Source: Tupaia tana
Taxonomy: Eukaryota > Chordata > Mammalia > Scandentia > Tupaiidae
Assembly: GCA_026018925.1 (NCBI GenBank)
Contig: JAKSZU010000012.1
Location: 45,808,858-45,872,857, forward strand
Direction: 5' to 3'
DNA length: 64,000 nucleotides
The notes beneath the pieces are model-generated. The model was not told the DNA's origin. It worked only from the letters and a program-made list of their open reading frames with translations, and made no database searches. Of the stretch, positions 32,215 through 43,173 are shown piece after piece (the first letter of the stretch is position 1; every line of letters begins with the position of its first letter). The position numbers and the translations under genes are program-made.

Positions 32215-32660
32215 GGGGTCAGGAGGGTGGGTTCTGGATACATGCAGATCTAGGTTCAAATCTCAAGCTCTGCCTTTATCAGATGTGGGCTCCTGGACAA
32301 ATTCCTTAACCTCCCTAAGCCTGTCCTTAGTTGTGCAATGAGGTCACAGTAGGACTTAGTGTGTAGAGTTAGGGCGAGAATTCAGAAAACATAATATTTA
32401 AGTGTTTGGAGCCGGCAGGTGGCATGGAGGTTAAGGGCACTGGACTCCCACGGTTCGAGTCCCAGACCTGGCGGCTTACTTTCTCACTTTCTCTCTCTCT
32501 CTCACTCTGTCCCTCTCTGGTCAAGTTTAAATAAATAAATTAATTAATGAAATGAAATGAAATGAAATAATTGTAAAAAAAACTTTAAGTGCTTAGCACA
32601 CAGCACATAAAAAGCACTCAACAAACATTTATGATTCTTATTTCGTTCTGCAGCTTCCCT
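32215..32660 (+). mobile_element. MIR, split by a type S SINE
   Basis: GGTTCAAATCTCAAGCTCTG, then GACAAATTCCTTAACCTCC before the insertion and AAGTGCTTAGCACACAGCAC, ACTCAACAAACATTTATG after it. Both halves are one sense MIR. Confidence 0.75.
32410..32583 (+). mobile_element. tRNA-SINE type S inserted in a MIR
   Basis: TSD TTTAAGTGTTTGG / TTTAAGTGCTTAG. The tail includes an AAATG repeat. Confidence 0.9.
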
Positions 32661-32935
32661 TGAGATTTAGAGCCTTGTGGCTGATTCTGGCTAACATGCT
32701 GTGGCCGAAATTGAGGGACGCCACTTCCAGGCTGAGGGAGATAGGAGTAAGGGTGAGTTTTCCACTCTCTGTACGTGGAGATTGCACTTGGGATAAAAGA
32801 ACCAAAAAATGGAAGCAGCCTGGATCGCCGAATCACTGCATGGAGTAGCTGTCCTGGAAAGCTACCTTTTCTGCATTGCCTAGGTTGTGATAAAGAGGTA
32901 AACCCTATGGCTTTAAGTCCCTGAGGTTTGGGAGA

Positions 32936-33180
32936 TTTTGTTTTTGCTTTTTGTTTTTTTAAGTCATGATAGAATGTGTGCATGCATGCACACATGCATG
33001 AAGAGAGAAGGAAAACCCTCTGCTGGGTTTGATCATGCCAAAATCCCTCCCTCCAGTCCTCTAACTCACCAGGATCCTAGGCACACAGGTGCCCGGCGTT
33101 TTAAGGCCAAACGGGCTGAAGATTCAGCCCGTCTTCCAGCTCCACAGTCAGGTAGCACCTGCACTACAGAGGCTGGTCAG
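32936..33180 (-). mobile_element. tRNA-SINE type O/X, strongly diverged
   Basis: Antisense fragment recognisable by GTGTGCATGCATGCACAC, GATCATGCCAAAATCCCTCC and the GCACACAGGTGCCCGGCG area. The head is poor. Confidence 0.5.
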
Positions 33181-33607
33181 GCTTGGGTTTAATTCGTTAC
33201 TGCAGCGTTAAGTAAAGAAATGATCTGAGCACTTCTTGCAAAACAACTTAGGATGTGATTCTGTATATTAGTCAGAATTCTCCAGAGAAACAGAACCAAT
33301 AAGATGTCTGAGTGCAGAGAGAGAAAGAGTGCGCGGGAGAGATTTATTTACTAGGAGACACTGGCGCGCGCGATTTGGAGGCTGGCAAATCCCAAGATCT
33401 TCAGGGTGAGTTTGTTTCTAAGCTGGAGACCCAGGAGAGCTGAAGGCTTCTTTCTAGTCTAAGTCCAAAGATCCAAGAGCCATTAGAACTGATGGTATTA
33501 AAAAGATGATAGGCTCAAGACCCAAGAAGAGCCAGTCAAGTTTTAGTTCAAACAATTGATAGTTCGGCAGGAAGAATTTCCTTTACTCAGGAGAGGATCA
33601 TCTTGTT

Positions 33608-33772
33608 TCTTTCTTTCTTTTCTTAGAGTTATTTTATTTATTTATTTATTTATTATTCGACTGAGCAAAGAGAGAGGAAGAGTGAGAAAACAAGCCACCA
33701 GGTCCAGGACTTGAAACATGGTCAGCCATATGGGAGTCCAGCCCTTTAACTGCCATGCCACCTGCTGATCTC
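33608..33772 (-). mobile_element. tRNA-SINE type S
   Basis: Antisense copy inside the 33.3-34.2 kb old repeat; ends GCCATGCCACCTGCTGATC. Confidence 0.85.
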
Positions 33773-33961
33773 ATGATCAGCCTTTTTTTCTATTCAGATC
33801 TTCAGCTGAGTAGATGAGGCTACCCACACTACTGAGGGTGGGGGGACAATTTGCTGTAATTAGCATACCAATTTACATGTACTGTCATCTAAAAATATTC
33901 TCTCAGAAATACCCAGAATAAATATCTGGGCACCCTGTGGCCTACTCAAATTGACCCATAA

Positions 33962-34214
33962 TTTTTTTTTTTTTGAGAGGTTTTTTGCTATAGGGCGCGT
34001 GCGCTGCCAGACAGACAGAGAGACAAAAAGCGAGAAATCACCCCCCAGGGGGGATGGCCACACCGCAATCCCTTCTCCTCCATTCTCCTCTCGGGATCTT
34101 GGGCACGCACGCACACGTGCCCGGCATGAGTTTAAGCCACTGGGTCCGGGACACGAACCGCAGTCGACTACGCGGGAGTCCAGCGACATAGCCATTACGC
34201 TAACTGCTGGTCCC
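33962..34214 (-). mobile_element. tRNA-SINE type L with TSD
   Basis: Near-consensus, CpG-rich. TSD GACCCATAAT / GACCCATAAAAT. Confidence 0.92.
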
Positions 34215-34239
34215 AGACCCATAAAATTAACCATCACAC

Positions 34240-34480
34240 TGGGGCCAGCCTGTGGCGCAGTGGTTAGGGTGACTGGATCCCATATGGCCAACTGTGTGAT
34301 TGGAGTCCCAGACCCAGCTTGAAGAGCACAATGGGTACATGTGTGTGCATATCCAGAATCCCAAGAGGAGAAGAGAGGAACAGGGATTGTGGCATGGCCA
34401 TCCAACCCTGGAGGGGACTGCTTTTTCACTTTCTCGCTCTCTCCCTCTGGCAACTGCATGCACCTTATAGCAAAATGCAT
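34240..34480 (+). mobile_element. tRNA-SINE type O
   Basis: Best A box of this type, TGGCGCAGTGG. It lies 25 bp from the antisense type L copy, so the two form a head-to-head inverted pair. Confidence 0.88.
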
Positions 34481-34575
34481 AAGCAAACAAAAAATGACCT
34501 ATCAGCTCTCACATTCTAGCATATGGAACTCACCAGAAGCAAAAAGATGAGCAGCCTACTGAAATTTTGAGAGAG

Positions 34576-34836
34576 GCACCAGCAGTTAGCGTAATGGCTA
34601 TGTTGCTGGACTCCCACATAGTCAACCGCGGTTCGAATCCCAGACCCGGTGGCTTAAACTCACGCCGGGTGCATGTGCGTGCGTGCCCAAGATCCCGAGA
34701 GGAGAATGAAGGAGAAGGGACTGCGGCATGGCCATCCCCCCTGGGGGGTGATTTCTCGCTTTCTATCTCTCTGTTTCTCTCTGTCTTTCTGGTGAGCACA
34801 TGTACCCAATAAGAAAAAACCTCTCCAAAAAAAAAA
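34576..34836 (+). mobile_element. tRNA-SINE type L
   Basis: A box TTAGCGTAATGG and B box GGTTCGAATCC intact. TTTTGAGAGA is present on both sides. Confidence 0.92.
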
Positions 34837-34924
34837 TTTTTTTTTTTGAGAGAACAGTCATGCCAAAGAAAGCACGAGCCTTGTCTTTAAAAAGGCTGTG
34901 GCTATTTGAAACTTAACATTTCCA

Positions 34925-35105
34925 CAGGCAGTGGCCCAGTGGTCGGCCGCGATGCAGGCAGCAGGGGTGCCGCTGGGCTATGCTGGAGGCCATGTGGCGT
35001 TCACAGCTCAGGTCTGCCCGGACACCCTGGGCATGCCCAGGGCTAGCGGAGGACTGCAAAGAGAAGACTTGTTGAGGGTGTCTGTCTCTTATTCATAGAA
35101 AGGAA
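34925..35105 (+). mobile_element. SINE type X
   Basis: GGCAGTGGCCCAGTGGTCGG head and TTGTTGAGGGTGTCTGTCTC end, shared with the copy at 4.0 kb. Confidence 0.5.
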
Positions 35106-35689
35106 TTTAATTAATTAAAACAACAGCAACTTCCATAGAAACCCACACAATCATCAGGGAGGGCAGAACACTCAATTCCCACTTCAGACGGGATCAAGGA
35201 GGAAAAGAGAAAAGGCAGAGTCTTCAAATGATTGAGTCGAGCACCCCAGAGAGCAGTAGAAAGGGGAGCTCCTTCCAGAGAGCAGGGTCAGGCCCCACTC
35301 CGTCCCTTGGCATTGTCTACCCAGCAGGGTCCCAGACCAGTGACCGCTGGGCTCCTCCCAGTCTCTCTCTTCCCAGCGAGAGTCTTTATTGTGTCCTTAT
35401 CCTGGAGTGTTGGGAGACCAGGCACCTTGTCTTTTAAACTCATACACCCCTGGATCAGGAAGGGCCCTTCAAGACCTGACAGAGACCTTCGGGCATCCCT
35501 CAAGAGCCTGCGCTGGAAGCCAGGGCTACACATTAGGTTTTGTCTCTTGGAAAAGGGGTTCATGTGTGTTGTGTGTGCAAAGAAGAAAGAATTGAATGCA
35601 CTACTTGGAGACCAGAGGGGCAGATTGTAGCAGAGACCTGTGGCTCTGCGGGTCTGACCCTCTGCTCCCTCCTGGGCGCAGGGAGAACC
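35106..35689. other. Intergenic, no gene seen
   Basis: Unique sequence; overlapping open frames on both strands show no family match. Confidence 0.55.
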
Positions 35690-36002
35690 ACACTTCCCAG
35701 GCTCCTCCCAGTTCTGCAGGGCCACGTGACTAGCTCTGGCCCAGGGATTGCCAGACGTGACCTCTGCTGCTTTGGAGCTGAGAGAGCCGCAAATTCTCGA
35801 GCCTGTCCCATCCCCTTTGGTGGCACGCCGGGGAGCCCACACGCTGAGATGGCAGAGTCTAGGTCCTGGGTCACCATGTAAAGCGGCAGGACTGGAAAGT
35901 TGCCTGGACTTGGCACGCGTGAGAAATAAATCTCGTTTTGTTAAGTCACTGAGTTTAGGGGATTATTTATCATCATAGTCTTGCCTAACCTGACTGGTAC
36001 AC
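35690..36002 (+). mobile_element. Old interspersed repeat (LTR-like 3' end)
   Basis: Contains CCACGTGACTAGCTCTGGCC, GAGAAATAAATCTCGTTTTG and AAGTCACTGAGTTTAGGGG, ending CTAACCTGACTGGTACAC. This is typical of old mammalian repeats whose 3' end is GAGAAATAAA...CACTGAG...CTGACTAATAC. Family not resolved. Confidence 0.5.
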
Positions 36003-36394
36003 GTTTGTATTAGACAAACGGTAACTATATTTGACATAGGAGGGAGAGGAAACATCTAGAAAATGTGGTCAATTTGTGATGTCAAAGGAATCTCATAAAA
36101 CATTCAAAATATTCTCCAGTGATTTGTTGAGGCTCGCGAACATCCTCCACTAGCGACAGGCTTAAATGGGCGTGGATCCGGTAGAGGCAGCTTCATAAAC
36201 ATCCTCTGCCTTCATCTATTCCATGAGTCAATTAGTCATTCAGCCAGCACTAAATGAGCACCAAGTATGTGCCAGGGACGGTACTAAAACAAGGAATAGA
36301 GCAGAATGGAATCTATGGTCCTTACCCTCATGAAATTTGTCCTAGGGGAGTTACAAATACACGACTTCTCCACATTGGCATGGCGGCCAAGGAG

Positions 36395-36500
36395 GGACAT
36401 TAAAGGCCAGCTGCCCGGGTTCCAATTCCAGTTGATTCCGTGTAATGTGCTTACTTCGCACAGGGCCTAACATGTGGTAAGTACTTCACACATACACAGG
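36395..36500 (+). mobile_element. MIR fragment
   Basis: CTGCCCGGGTTCCAATTCCA followed by GGGCCTAACATGTGGTAAGT, an internally deleted sense MIR. Confidence 0.45.
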
Positions 36501-36654
36501 CACACGTGTGTGTGTGTGTACACATGCCCTTGTCCCAGGCCACAGAAATAAAAAACAACAGAGCAGGATTCAAACCCAGGCCTGGCTGATTCCAAAGCCT
36601 GCAAGCTTAGCCATGATGCAACGCTTCCTCTCTGATAGCCAGGTTACCACTTCT

Positions 36655-36780
36655 ACACCCTTCATGTATATGGTGGGCCAAAAGTATTCATCTTGTAGAT
36701 GTGGACACAGAGGCTCAGAGATGTGAAGACCCACACGTGAATTCACACAGCACATCGGCGATAAAGCCAAGGCTCAGTGG
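36655..36780 (-). mobile_element. MIR fragment
   Basis: GATGTGGACACAGAGGCTCAGAGATGTG and CACACAGCACATCGGCGATAAAGCCAAGGC are the antisense MIR core. Confidence 0.6.
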
Positions 36781-37272
36781 TAGGACGTTCTCATTCCTAC
36801 CCACTGAGCTCTACTTCAGGCGGCTCTGACTGGACCATTTTCTGGTTTAAAGTCTCCAATTGTTCCCCAGTGCCTATATGCAGAAGGCCGCAGGACAGTG
36901 CGGGCACGGTGTCAAGGTTCAAAAATGTTGATTACCCTGCTGTCCGAAATCACCACTACTCACCCCTGTTTCTGACTCTCTGCGATCTGGGCCCAGGTGG
37001 GGCTACGTGGCCAGTTCTGGCCAGCGATTTGTGAGCAGTAAGAAGGGTGTCACTTCAAGGGTAAGCATTTACTCACCACTGCCTGACCCCCCAGAGCTCG
37101 TTTCCCTCTTTCTATAAACTGAACTGTGCCCCAACTCTCCTACTCCATGTCAAACTCACATGTTGAAGCCTCTTAATCTCCTGTGATATATTGGCCAGCC
37201 TTTAAGGAGGTGATTAAGGGCAAACGAAGACATGAGGGTGAAACCCTAACCTGATAGAACTGGTGTCCTTAT

Positions 37273-37526
37273 GGGCCGGCAAATGGCATCATGGTTCCGT
37301 AGCTGGACTCTCACGTAGTAGACCACGGTTCTAGTCCCAGATCTGGTGGCTTGAAACTCACACCAGGCGTGTGTGTGTGCCTGTGCAAAATCCCAAGAGG
37401 AGATGGAGTAGAAAAGATTGTGGCATGGCCATCCTTCCAAGGGTTGATTTCTTGCTTTCTGTCTCTCTCTGTCTGCTTGGTGAGCACACATACCCTATAG
37501 CAAAAATCTCTAAAAACAAAACAAAA
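37273..37526 (+). mobile_element. tRNA-SINE type L/O in MLT1 LTR, with TSD
   Basis: TSD TGGTGTCCTTAT / CAGTGTCCTTAT at 37261-37272 and 37528-37539. The target belongs to the LTR consensus. Confidence 0.9.
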
Positions 37527-37554
37527 CCAGTGTCCTTATAAAAGAGGAAATGAT

Positions 37555-38118
37555 GGACCAGCAGGTGGCATAGTGGCTGTGGCACTGGACCCCCACATGG
37601 CTGAACACAGTTTGCGTCCCAGACCTGGCAGCTTGAAACTCATGCCAGGCATGTGTGTGTGTGTACCCAAAATCCCAAGAAGAGAATGGAGGAGAAGGAG
37701 GACCAGCAGATGGTATAGCAGTTACGTCACTGAACTACCACATGATCAACTGCAGTTCGAGTCCTGCAGTTCAAGTCCTAGACCCTTTGGCTTACAACTC
37801 ATGTTGGGATTGTGTGTGTGTGTGTGTGTGTGTGCCTAAAATGCCAAGAGAAGAACGGAGAAGGGATTGCAACATGATCATCCTCACTGAGGGGTGATTT
37901 CTTGCTTTCTATCTCTCTCTTTCTCTCTGGTGAGTGCATGTGCCCTATAACAAAGATCTCTCCAAGGGGGAAAAAAAAGAAGGGAGAAGGGATTATGGCG
38001 TGGCCATCCACCCTGGGGGGTGATTTCTCACTTTCCCCCCTCTCTGTCTCTCTCTGTGTATCTGGTGAGCGCATGTGCCCTATAGCAAAAACCTCTTTAA
38101 AAACAAATAAACAAAATA
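37555..38118 (+). mobile_element. tRNA-SINE type O, split by another SINE
   Basis: 5' part 37555-37698, 3' part 37979-38118 (GGAGAAGGGATTATGGCGTG to CTATAGCAAAAACCTC). Confidence 0.85.
37699..37978 (+). mobile_element. tRNA-SINE type L nested in a type O
   Basis: Inserted at GGAGAAGGA in the same orientation. The B box is duplicated (GTTCGAGTCCTGCAGTTCAAG). Confidence 0.85.
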
Positions 38119-38379
38119 AATAAAAGAAGAGACTCCAGAGATCTCTGCCTCTACCTTGGAAGGACACAGCAAGAAAGTAGCCATTTGCAAACCAGAGAGA
38201 GTCCGCACTACAAACTGAGCTCTGCAGGAACCTCGATCTTGGACTTGCCGGACTCCAGACTGTGACAAAATAGAGTTCTATTGTTTGAGGCACTCGGTCT
38301 GTGCAAGTTTGTTATAACATCCCGAGCAGACTGAGACACTTCAGTTACTGTGACCTGCAATGTTCTAGATGGGGCTGTT

Positions 38380-38545
38380 CTGCCAGCAGGAGGCCTTGAG
38401 TGAGGACAACAACGAAGTCATGCCTGTCCCACAGTCAGCCATCAATGAGGCCCAATCCGAGCCAGAAGTAGATTTGTGTAGTTTGGAGTCACTGAGATTT
38501 GGAGCTGTTTGTTACCTAGCATAACTTAGCCCAACCTGACTACTA
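38380..38545 (+). mobile_element. Fragment of the same type of old repeat as 35690-36002
   Basis: Shares GAGTCACTGAGATTTGGAG and CTAGCATAACTTAGCCCAA then CCTGACTACTAA with the 3' part of the 35.7-36.0 kb repeat. Confidence 0.45.
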
Positions 38546-38562
38546 AGTTTCATAATATTTTT

Positions 38563-38642
38563 AAATTATCTATTTAACTTTATGTATTTATTATTATTAT
38601 TTAATTTTTTTTTTCTATAGGGCATGTGTGCTCACCAAGAAA

Positions 38643-38681
<39 letters not shown>

Positions 38682-38772
38682 AAGTGTGAAAGCAAGCTGC
38701 TAGGTCTGGGATTTGAGTTGCTGCTGGCCATGTGGGAGTCAGTGCCATAACCACCAAGCCACCTGCTGGCCC
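38563..38772 (-). mobile_element. tRNA-SINE type S with TSD
   Basis: TSD TAAGTTTCATAATATTT / TAAGCTTCATAATCTTT. Contains a (GA)n run. Confidence 0.9.
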
Positions 38773-38807
38773 TAAGCTTCATAATCTTTAAGTGTTATTA
38801 TATTCTT

Positions 38808-38838
<31 letters not shown>

Positions 38839-38847
38839 TTCATTCAT

Positions 38848-39388
38848 TCTTGAGAGATTTTTGCTATAGGGCACATGTACTCGTGGTAGAGACAGAGAGA
38901 GACAGAGAGATAGAAAGCAAGAAACCACCCCCTGGGGGGATGGCCATGCTGCAATCTCTTCTCCTCTATTCTTCTCTTGGTATTTGGGGCATGCACACAC
39001 ATGCACCCAAAGTGAGTTGTTTTGTTTTGTTTTGTTTTGGAGAGGTTTTTGCTATAGGGTGCGTGCGCTCACCAGAAAGACAGAGAGAGACGGAGAAACA
39101 GAAAGTGAGAAATTATTCCCCAGGGAGGATGGCCACACCGCAATCCCTTCTCCTCCATTCTCCTCTCAGGATCTTGAGCACACACGCACATGCGTCCAGC
39201 ATGAGTTTAAACCACTGGGTCCAGGACTCGAACTACGGTCAACTACATGGGAGGCCAGCGACAAAGCCATTATGCCAACTGCTGGTCCCTCAAAGTGAAT
39301 TTTACATTACTTGCCAAGTCCCAGACTCAAACCACATCGACCAAGTGGGAGTCCAGTGATTAACCATTACGCTGTCTGCTGCTCCCCA
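38848..39388 (-). mobile_element. tRNA-SINE type L, split by another type L
   Basis: Outer pieces 38848-39018 and 39290-39388; same orientation as the inner copy. Confidence 0.85.
39019..39289 (-). mobile_element. tRNA-SINE type L nested in type L
   Basis: TSD CAAAGTGAGTT / CAAAGTGAATT. The left tail is a run of TTTTG units. Confidence 0.88.
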
Positions 39389-39419
39389 TTACATTCAGTT
39401 ATTTCATAATTAAGTGCAA

Positions 39420-39660
39420 GTTTTAGCATGACAAAAGCTGCCATCTTCTCTTCCAGGCCTCATCATTTCCAACCTTTTCCTACCCACGGCCCTCGCCAGT
39501 CAAGCCATTCCAGTGCTCTCTAAAGGCACCTGCACTTTCTCACCTCCTTGCCTTTGCCTGTGCAGTTCCCTCGGCCTCAAATCCCTTTTCCCAGAAGCAG
39601 GAGCACAAAGAGCTCTTTCTAAAGCACAGATCTGAATAAATCACTTCTCGGATTATGTCT
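39420..39660 (+). mobile_element. Possible L2 fragment
   Basis: CTCCTTGCCTTTGCCTGTGCAGTTCCCTCGGCCTC resembles the L2 3' region. Confidence 0.45.
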
Positions 39661-39983
39661 CTGATGGTTATTGGAGGACAGGCCCAGAGGAGAGCACGCT
39701 CCAGCTGTATCAGTGTTCTGTTTTGACAGATGAAGGCCACATTTAGTAAGTGGTACCTTGTGTGTCATCAGCCACTGGAAAGTGAGGTGCAGAAGTGGGC
39801 TGAGGTGGTCTGGCAGGGTGCAGGGGTCACAGGGTGCTATGGTGTGGAGGCTCCAGAATTAAGGTGACCTGGGGTGGGGGGAAGCTGGGGGGCCCTGGAG
39901 GAAAGATACAGGCCCCAAAGAGCAGAGCAGGGTTCCCAAAGGGGACAAGCTCTCTGCTCTTTTAGGAAAGATACAGATAGTCT

Positions 39984-40246
39984 TTTTTTTTTTTGTCTTT
40001 TTTTTTTTTTGCTATAGGGCACATATGCTCTCGCCGGAAAGACCGAGAAAGAGAGACAGAAAGCAAGAAATCACCCCCTTGGGGCCACACAGCAATTCCC
40101 TTCTCCTCCATTTTCCTCTCGGGATCTTGAGCACACACGTGCACACACGTGTCCGGCATGAGCTTAAGCCACTGGGTCTGGGACTCGAACCGCGGTCGAC
40201 TACATGGGAGTCCAGCGACATAGCCATTACACCAACTGCTGGTCCC
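39984..40246 (-). mobile_element. tRNA-SINE type L
   Basis: Antisense; B box GGACTCGAACCGCGG intact. Confidence 0.9.
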
Positions 40247-40273
40247 ATGTCTTTCAAAAATGTACAGTTATGA

Positions 40274-40527
40274 GCCAGCTGGTGGTATGGTGGTTAAAGC
40301 AGCTGAATCTCACATGGCCAACTGCGTAGTCTGAGCCCTGGACCAAGCAGCCTAAAAATCATGTCGGCTGTGTGTGTGTGTGTGTGCCCTAAATCCTGAG
40401 GGGAGAATGGAGGAGGAGGGATTGTGGTGTGGCCATTTCCCCTGGTGGGTGATTTCTCATTTTCCCCGCTCTCTTTCTTCAGTCAGTGAATATGCCGTAG
40501 AGCAAATTAAAAAAAATAATAATAATA
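40274..40527 (+). mobile_element. tRNA-SINE type O
   Basis: Head GAGCCAGCTGGTGGTATGG. ACAGTTATG / AAAGTTATG flank it. Confidence 0.85.
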
Positions 40528-40751
40528 AAGTTATGCATTTCAGTTACTGGATAATGGACATGATAAATCTAACCAGCACACCAAACTCCCTTTCTTATAA
40601 GGAGGCGATAAGACAGAGGGTTTCAGAGGGCTGGTCCCAGAACCAGGCTGCCTCGCTGCAAGTCCTACATCCCTACTAACCCCATGCCACTTTGAGCATG
40701 GTCTTTCACTGACTCCCAGTGAAAGTGGGGATGATAAGAGTGCCTGTTCTT

Positions 40752-40936
40752 TTCTTTTTTTTATCATTATTATTTTTTTTTTAAATTTGCTACAGGGCAC
40801 ACACGCTCATTGGAGAGTGACAGAGAGAGAAAGAGAGAGAGAGAGAGTGGGAAAGCAAGCCACCAGGTCCGGGACTCAAACTGTGGCGAGCCACATGGCC
40901 GCCCAGCACCCTAACTGCCACACCACCTGCTGGCCC
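40752..40936 (-). mobile_element. tRNA-SINE type S
   Basis: Antisense; ends GCCACACCACCTGCTGGCCCC. Confidence 0.88.
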
Positions 40937-41572
40937 CACCTCCACTTTTCTTTATGAGAAATAAATGAGATCAGTTGGAAGCCTGCATCACACACAACAA
41001 GGACATCTCACCAGCATTATTAGTCTCTGGATAAAGGAGGTATGGGTTGGTTAAAGGAGGCATTGCCTTAGCTGTCTTCCAGGCGTGACTACGACACCGA
41101 TTACAAGACCCCAGGCTCCAAGCTCCCTGAACCTCCTGTCACATTCAATAAACAATGAAGGTGACAGGGACCTCTGGTGTGACTCTTTGAGCACTGAATT
41201 TACACACACATCGTTGTAACGAAACGCTGCTTCCGAACAGTGATGACCGTTTTCTGTGTGATAAAGGGATAAACACCAGCAGCCGAGAAGGCAGTTTAAA
41301 ATCTTTTGCTCTCTCCACCCACATACATATGGCTTTGGTGTTCTCAGTGCTGGTTAATATCAACGTTTGAAAAGATAATTGCCTTTTGATGGAGAATTTC
41401 TTCATTTTAGGAACAATATTAAACCTGCATCCTTTTATTACAAACAAGTCATAATCAATCCTGTTCTTCTCGGTAGGGAACTTAGTTTTAAATAGAGACT
41501 TTTGTCATTCAGACTACTTTTACTTGCACTTTATTTTCATTTAAACATTTCATTCTTGTTTTTTTTAAAGAA
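40937..41572. other. Intergenic, unassigned, possibly conserved
   Basis: 41140-41460 is A/T-rich, shows no repeat signature and keeps no frame. Could be a conserved non-coding element. Confidence 0.35.
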
Positions 41573-41676
41573 TTATTTTATTTATTTAGTTTAATTTGAC
41601 CAGAGAGGGACAGAGCAAGAGCAAGAGAGATAGAGAGAGGGAAAAGGAGAAGGCAAGCCACCAGGTCTGGGACTAT
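41573..41676 (-). mobile_element. tRNA-SINE type S, head lost
   Basis: Stops in the B box (GGTCTGGGACT), where the next SINE lies a few bases away in the opposite direction. Confidence 0.82.
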
Positions 41677-41683
41677 GTTGGGG

Positions 41684-41835
41684 CTGGCAGGTGGCATGAT
41701 GGTTTAGAGCACTCGACTTCCACATGGTGGAACGCAGTTCGCGTCCCGGACCTGGCAGCTTGCTTTCTCACTTTCTCTCTCTGTTCCTCTCTGGTCTAAT
41801 TTAAATAAATAAATAGATAAAGTTAAATAAAAGAA

Positions 41836-41874
<39 letters not shown>
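41684..41874 (+). mobile_element. tRNA-SINE type S with long A tail
   Basis: The tail reads AAAGTTAAATAAAAGAAC then TCTTT and about 33 A. The AATAAA plus TCTTT arrangement is complete. Confidence 0.9.
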
Positions 41875-41876
<2 letters not shown>

Positions 41877-41974
41877 ACTGTTCTTGTTTTATTTGTGTGC
41901 AATTTCAGACCTGATTTTTAACCAAGATGCTTAAACAATCCAATGGGAAAAGATTTTAAAATAAACGATGTTGG

Positions 41975-42246
41975 GGGACCAGCAGTTAGCGTAATGGCTA
42001 TGTCGCTGAACTCCCATGTAGCCGATCGCGGTTCGAGTCCTGGATCCAGTGGCTTAAACTCACACCAGGCGTGTGTGCGTGCATGCCCAAGATCCTGAGA
42101 GAAAAATGAAGGAGAAGGGATTGCGGCGTGGCCATCCCCTCTAGGGGGTGATTTCTCGCTTTCTCTCTCTCTGTCTCTCTCTGTCTTTCTGGCGAGCGCA
42201 CGTGCCCTATAGCAAAAACCTCTCCAAGAAAAAAAAATAAATAGAT
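41975..42246 (+). mobile_element. tRNA-SINE type L in L1
   Basis: TSD GATGTTGG at 41967-41974 and 42247-42254. Confidence 0.92.
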
Positions 42247-42485
42247 GATGTTGGAATATCTGGGTATTTATATCAGAAAAAAAGACAGCCACAACCATAC
42301 CTCACACCATACCCATATCTTCATGACTTAGGGATAAGAAAAGTCTTCTGAGGTCACAAAAAGCAATAACCACACACACACCAAAACAAACAAACAAACA
42401 AACAAAAAAAAAAAAAACACACACACAGAAAAATTGAACTACATCAAACTCTAAAACATTTACTCTTCAAAAGACACTGTTAAGG

Positions 42486-42740
42486 GCTGGCCCTGTTGCC
42501 TAGTGGTTAAGGAAGCTAGATCCCACATGGCTGGCAGTACAGTTTGAATCCTGTCCCATTGGATTGAAAAACATGTCAGGTGTGCACATGCGTGTGTGTG
42601 CCCCCCCCCCCCCCAAATCCCAACAGGATGGAGAAATGGAGAAGAATTATGGTGTAGCCATACCCCACTGAAAGGTGCTTTCTCCCTCTCCCTCTCTGTC
42701 AGTGCATATGGTCTCTGACAAATTACAAGGAAAAAAAAAA
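42486..42740 (+). mobile_element. tRNA-SINE type O in L1
   Basis: GGGCTGGCCCTGTTGCCTAGTGG head; a C run replaces the GCCCAAA part of the middle. Confidence 0.85.
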
Positions 42741-42748
42741 GACCTGGG

Positions 42749-43042
42749 GGGACCAGCAGGTGGTGTGGTAGTTAAGGTGTTGGACTTCCTCATGGCAAAT
42801 TACAGTTCGAGTCTCCAAACGAGTGGCTTAAAAATCACACTGGGTGCATAAGGTGTACGCCCAGATTCCAGGAAGAGAATGGAGGAGAAGGAATTGTGTC
42901 ACGGCCTTCTTCACTGGCAGAGTAATTTCTCACTTTTCCCTCTCACTGTCTCTCTCTGCTTCTCTCCTGTGAGCACACATGCTTAATGGCAAAAAAAAAC
43001 CCCACAAAAAACAACAACAACAACAACAAAAAAAAAAAACAC
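42749..43042 (+). mobile_element. tRNA-SINE type O in L1
   Basis: GGGGACCAGCAGGTGGTGTGG head, (ACAACA)n tail. Confidence 0.85.
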
Positions 43043-43173
43043 AAGACACTGGTAAGAAAATGAATAGACTAACTACAAACTGGGTAGAATTGTTGGCAAA
43101 CATATATCTGGCAAAAATTGGGATCTAGAATATGTAAGTAACTCCTACAACTCAATAATAAATGACAATATAA

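Larger units (their letters stand above)
33265..34235 (+). mobile_element. Old interspersed repeat starting GAATTCTCCAGAGAAACAG
   Basis: The pieces 33265-33607, 33773-33961 and 34215-34235 belong together: TCCAGAGAAACAGAACCAAT, GGAGGCTGGCAAATCCCAAG, then ATCTGGGCACCCTGTGGCC and ACCCATAAAATTAACCATCA. I recognise the consensus as a common mammal-wide repeat but cannot fix its family name by eye. Two SINEs interrupt it. Confidence 0.6.
37113..38340 (+). mobile_element. MLT1-type LTR (ERVL-MaLR), broken by three SINEs
   Basis: The segments 37113-37272, 37527-37554 and 38119-38340 together read like an MLT1 LTR: a start near AACTGTGCCCCAA, TGGTGTCCTTATAAAAGAGG in the middle, and the GTTTGAGGCACTCGGTCTGTG then GCAGACTGAGACA type of 3' end. 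SINEs 37273-37526 and the nested pair 37555-38118 separate them. It is an old solo LTR; no internal viral genes are seen. Confidence 0.75.

Noticed and set aside
37113-38340. An active endogenous retrovirus
   Set aside because: Only an old LTR-like sequence is present. No gag, pol or env frame is seen anywhere in the window.
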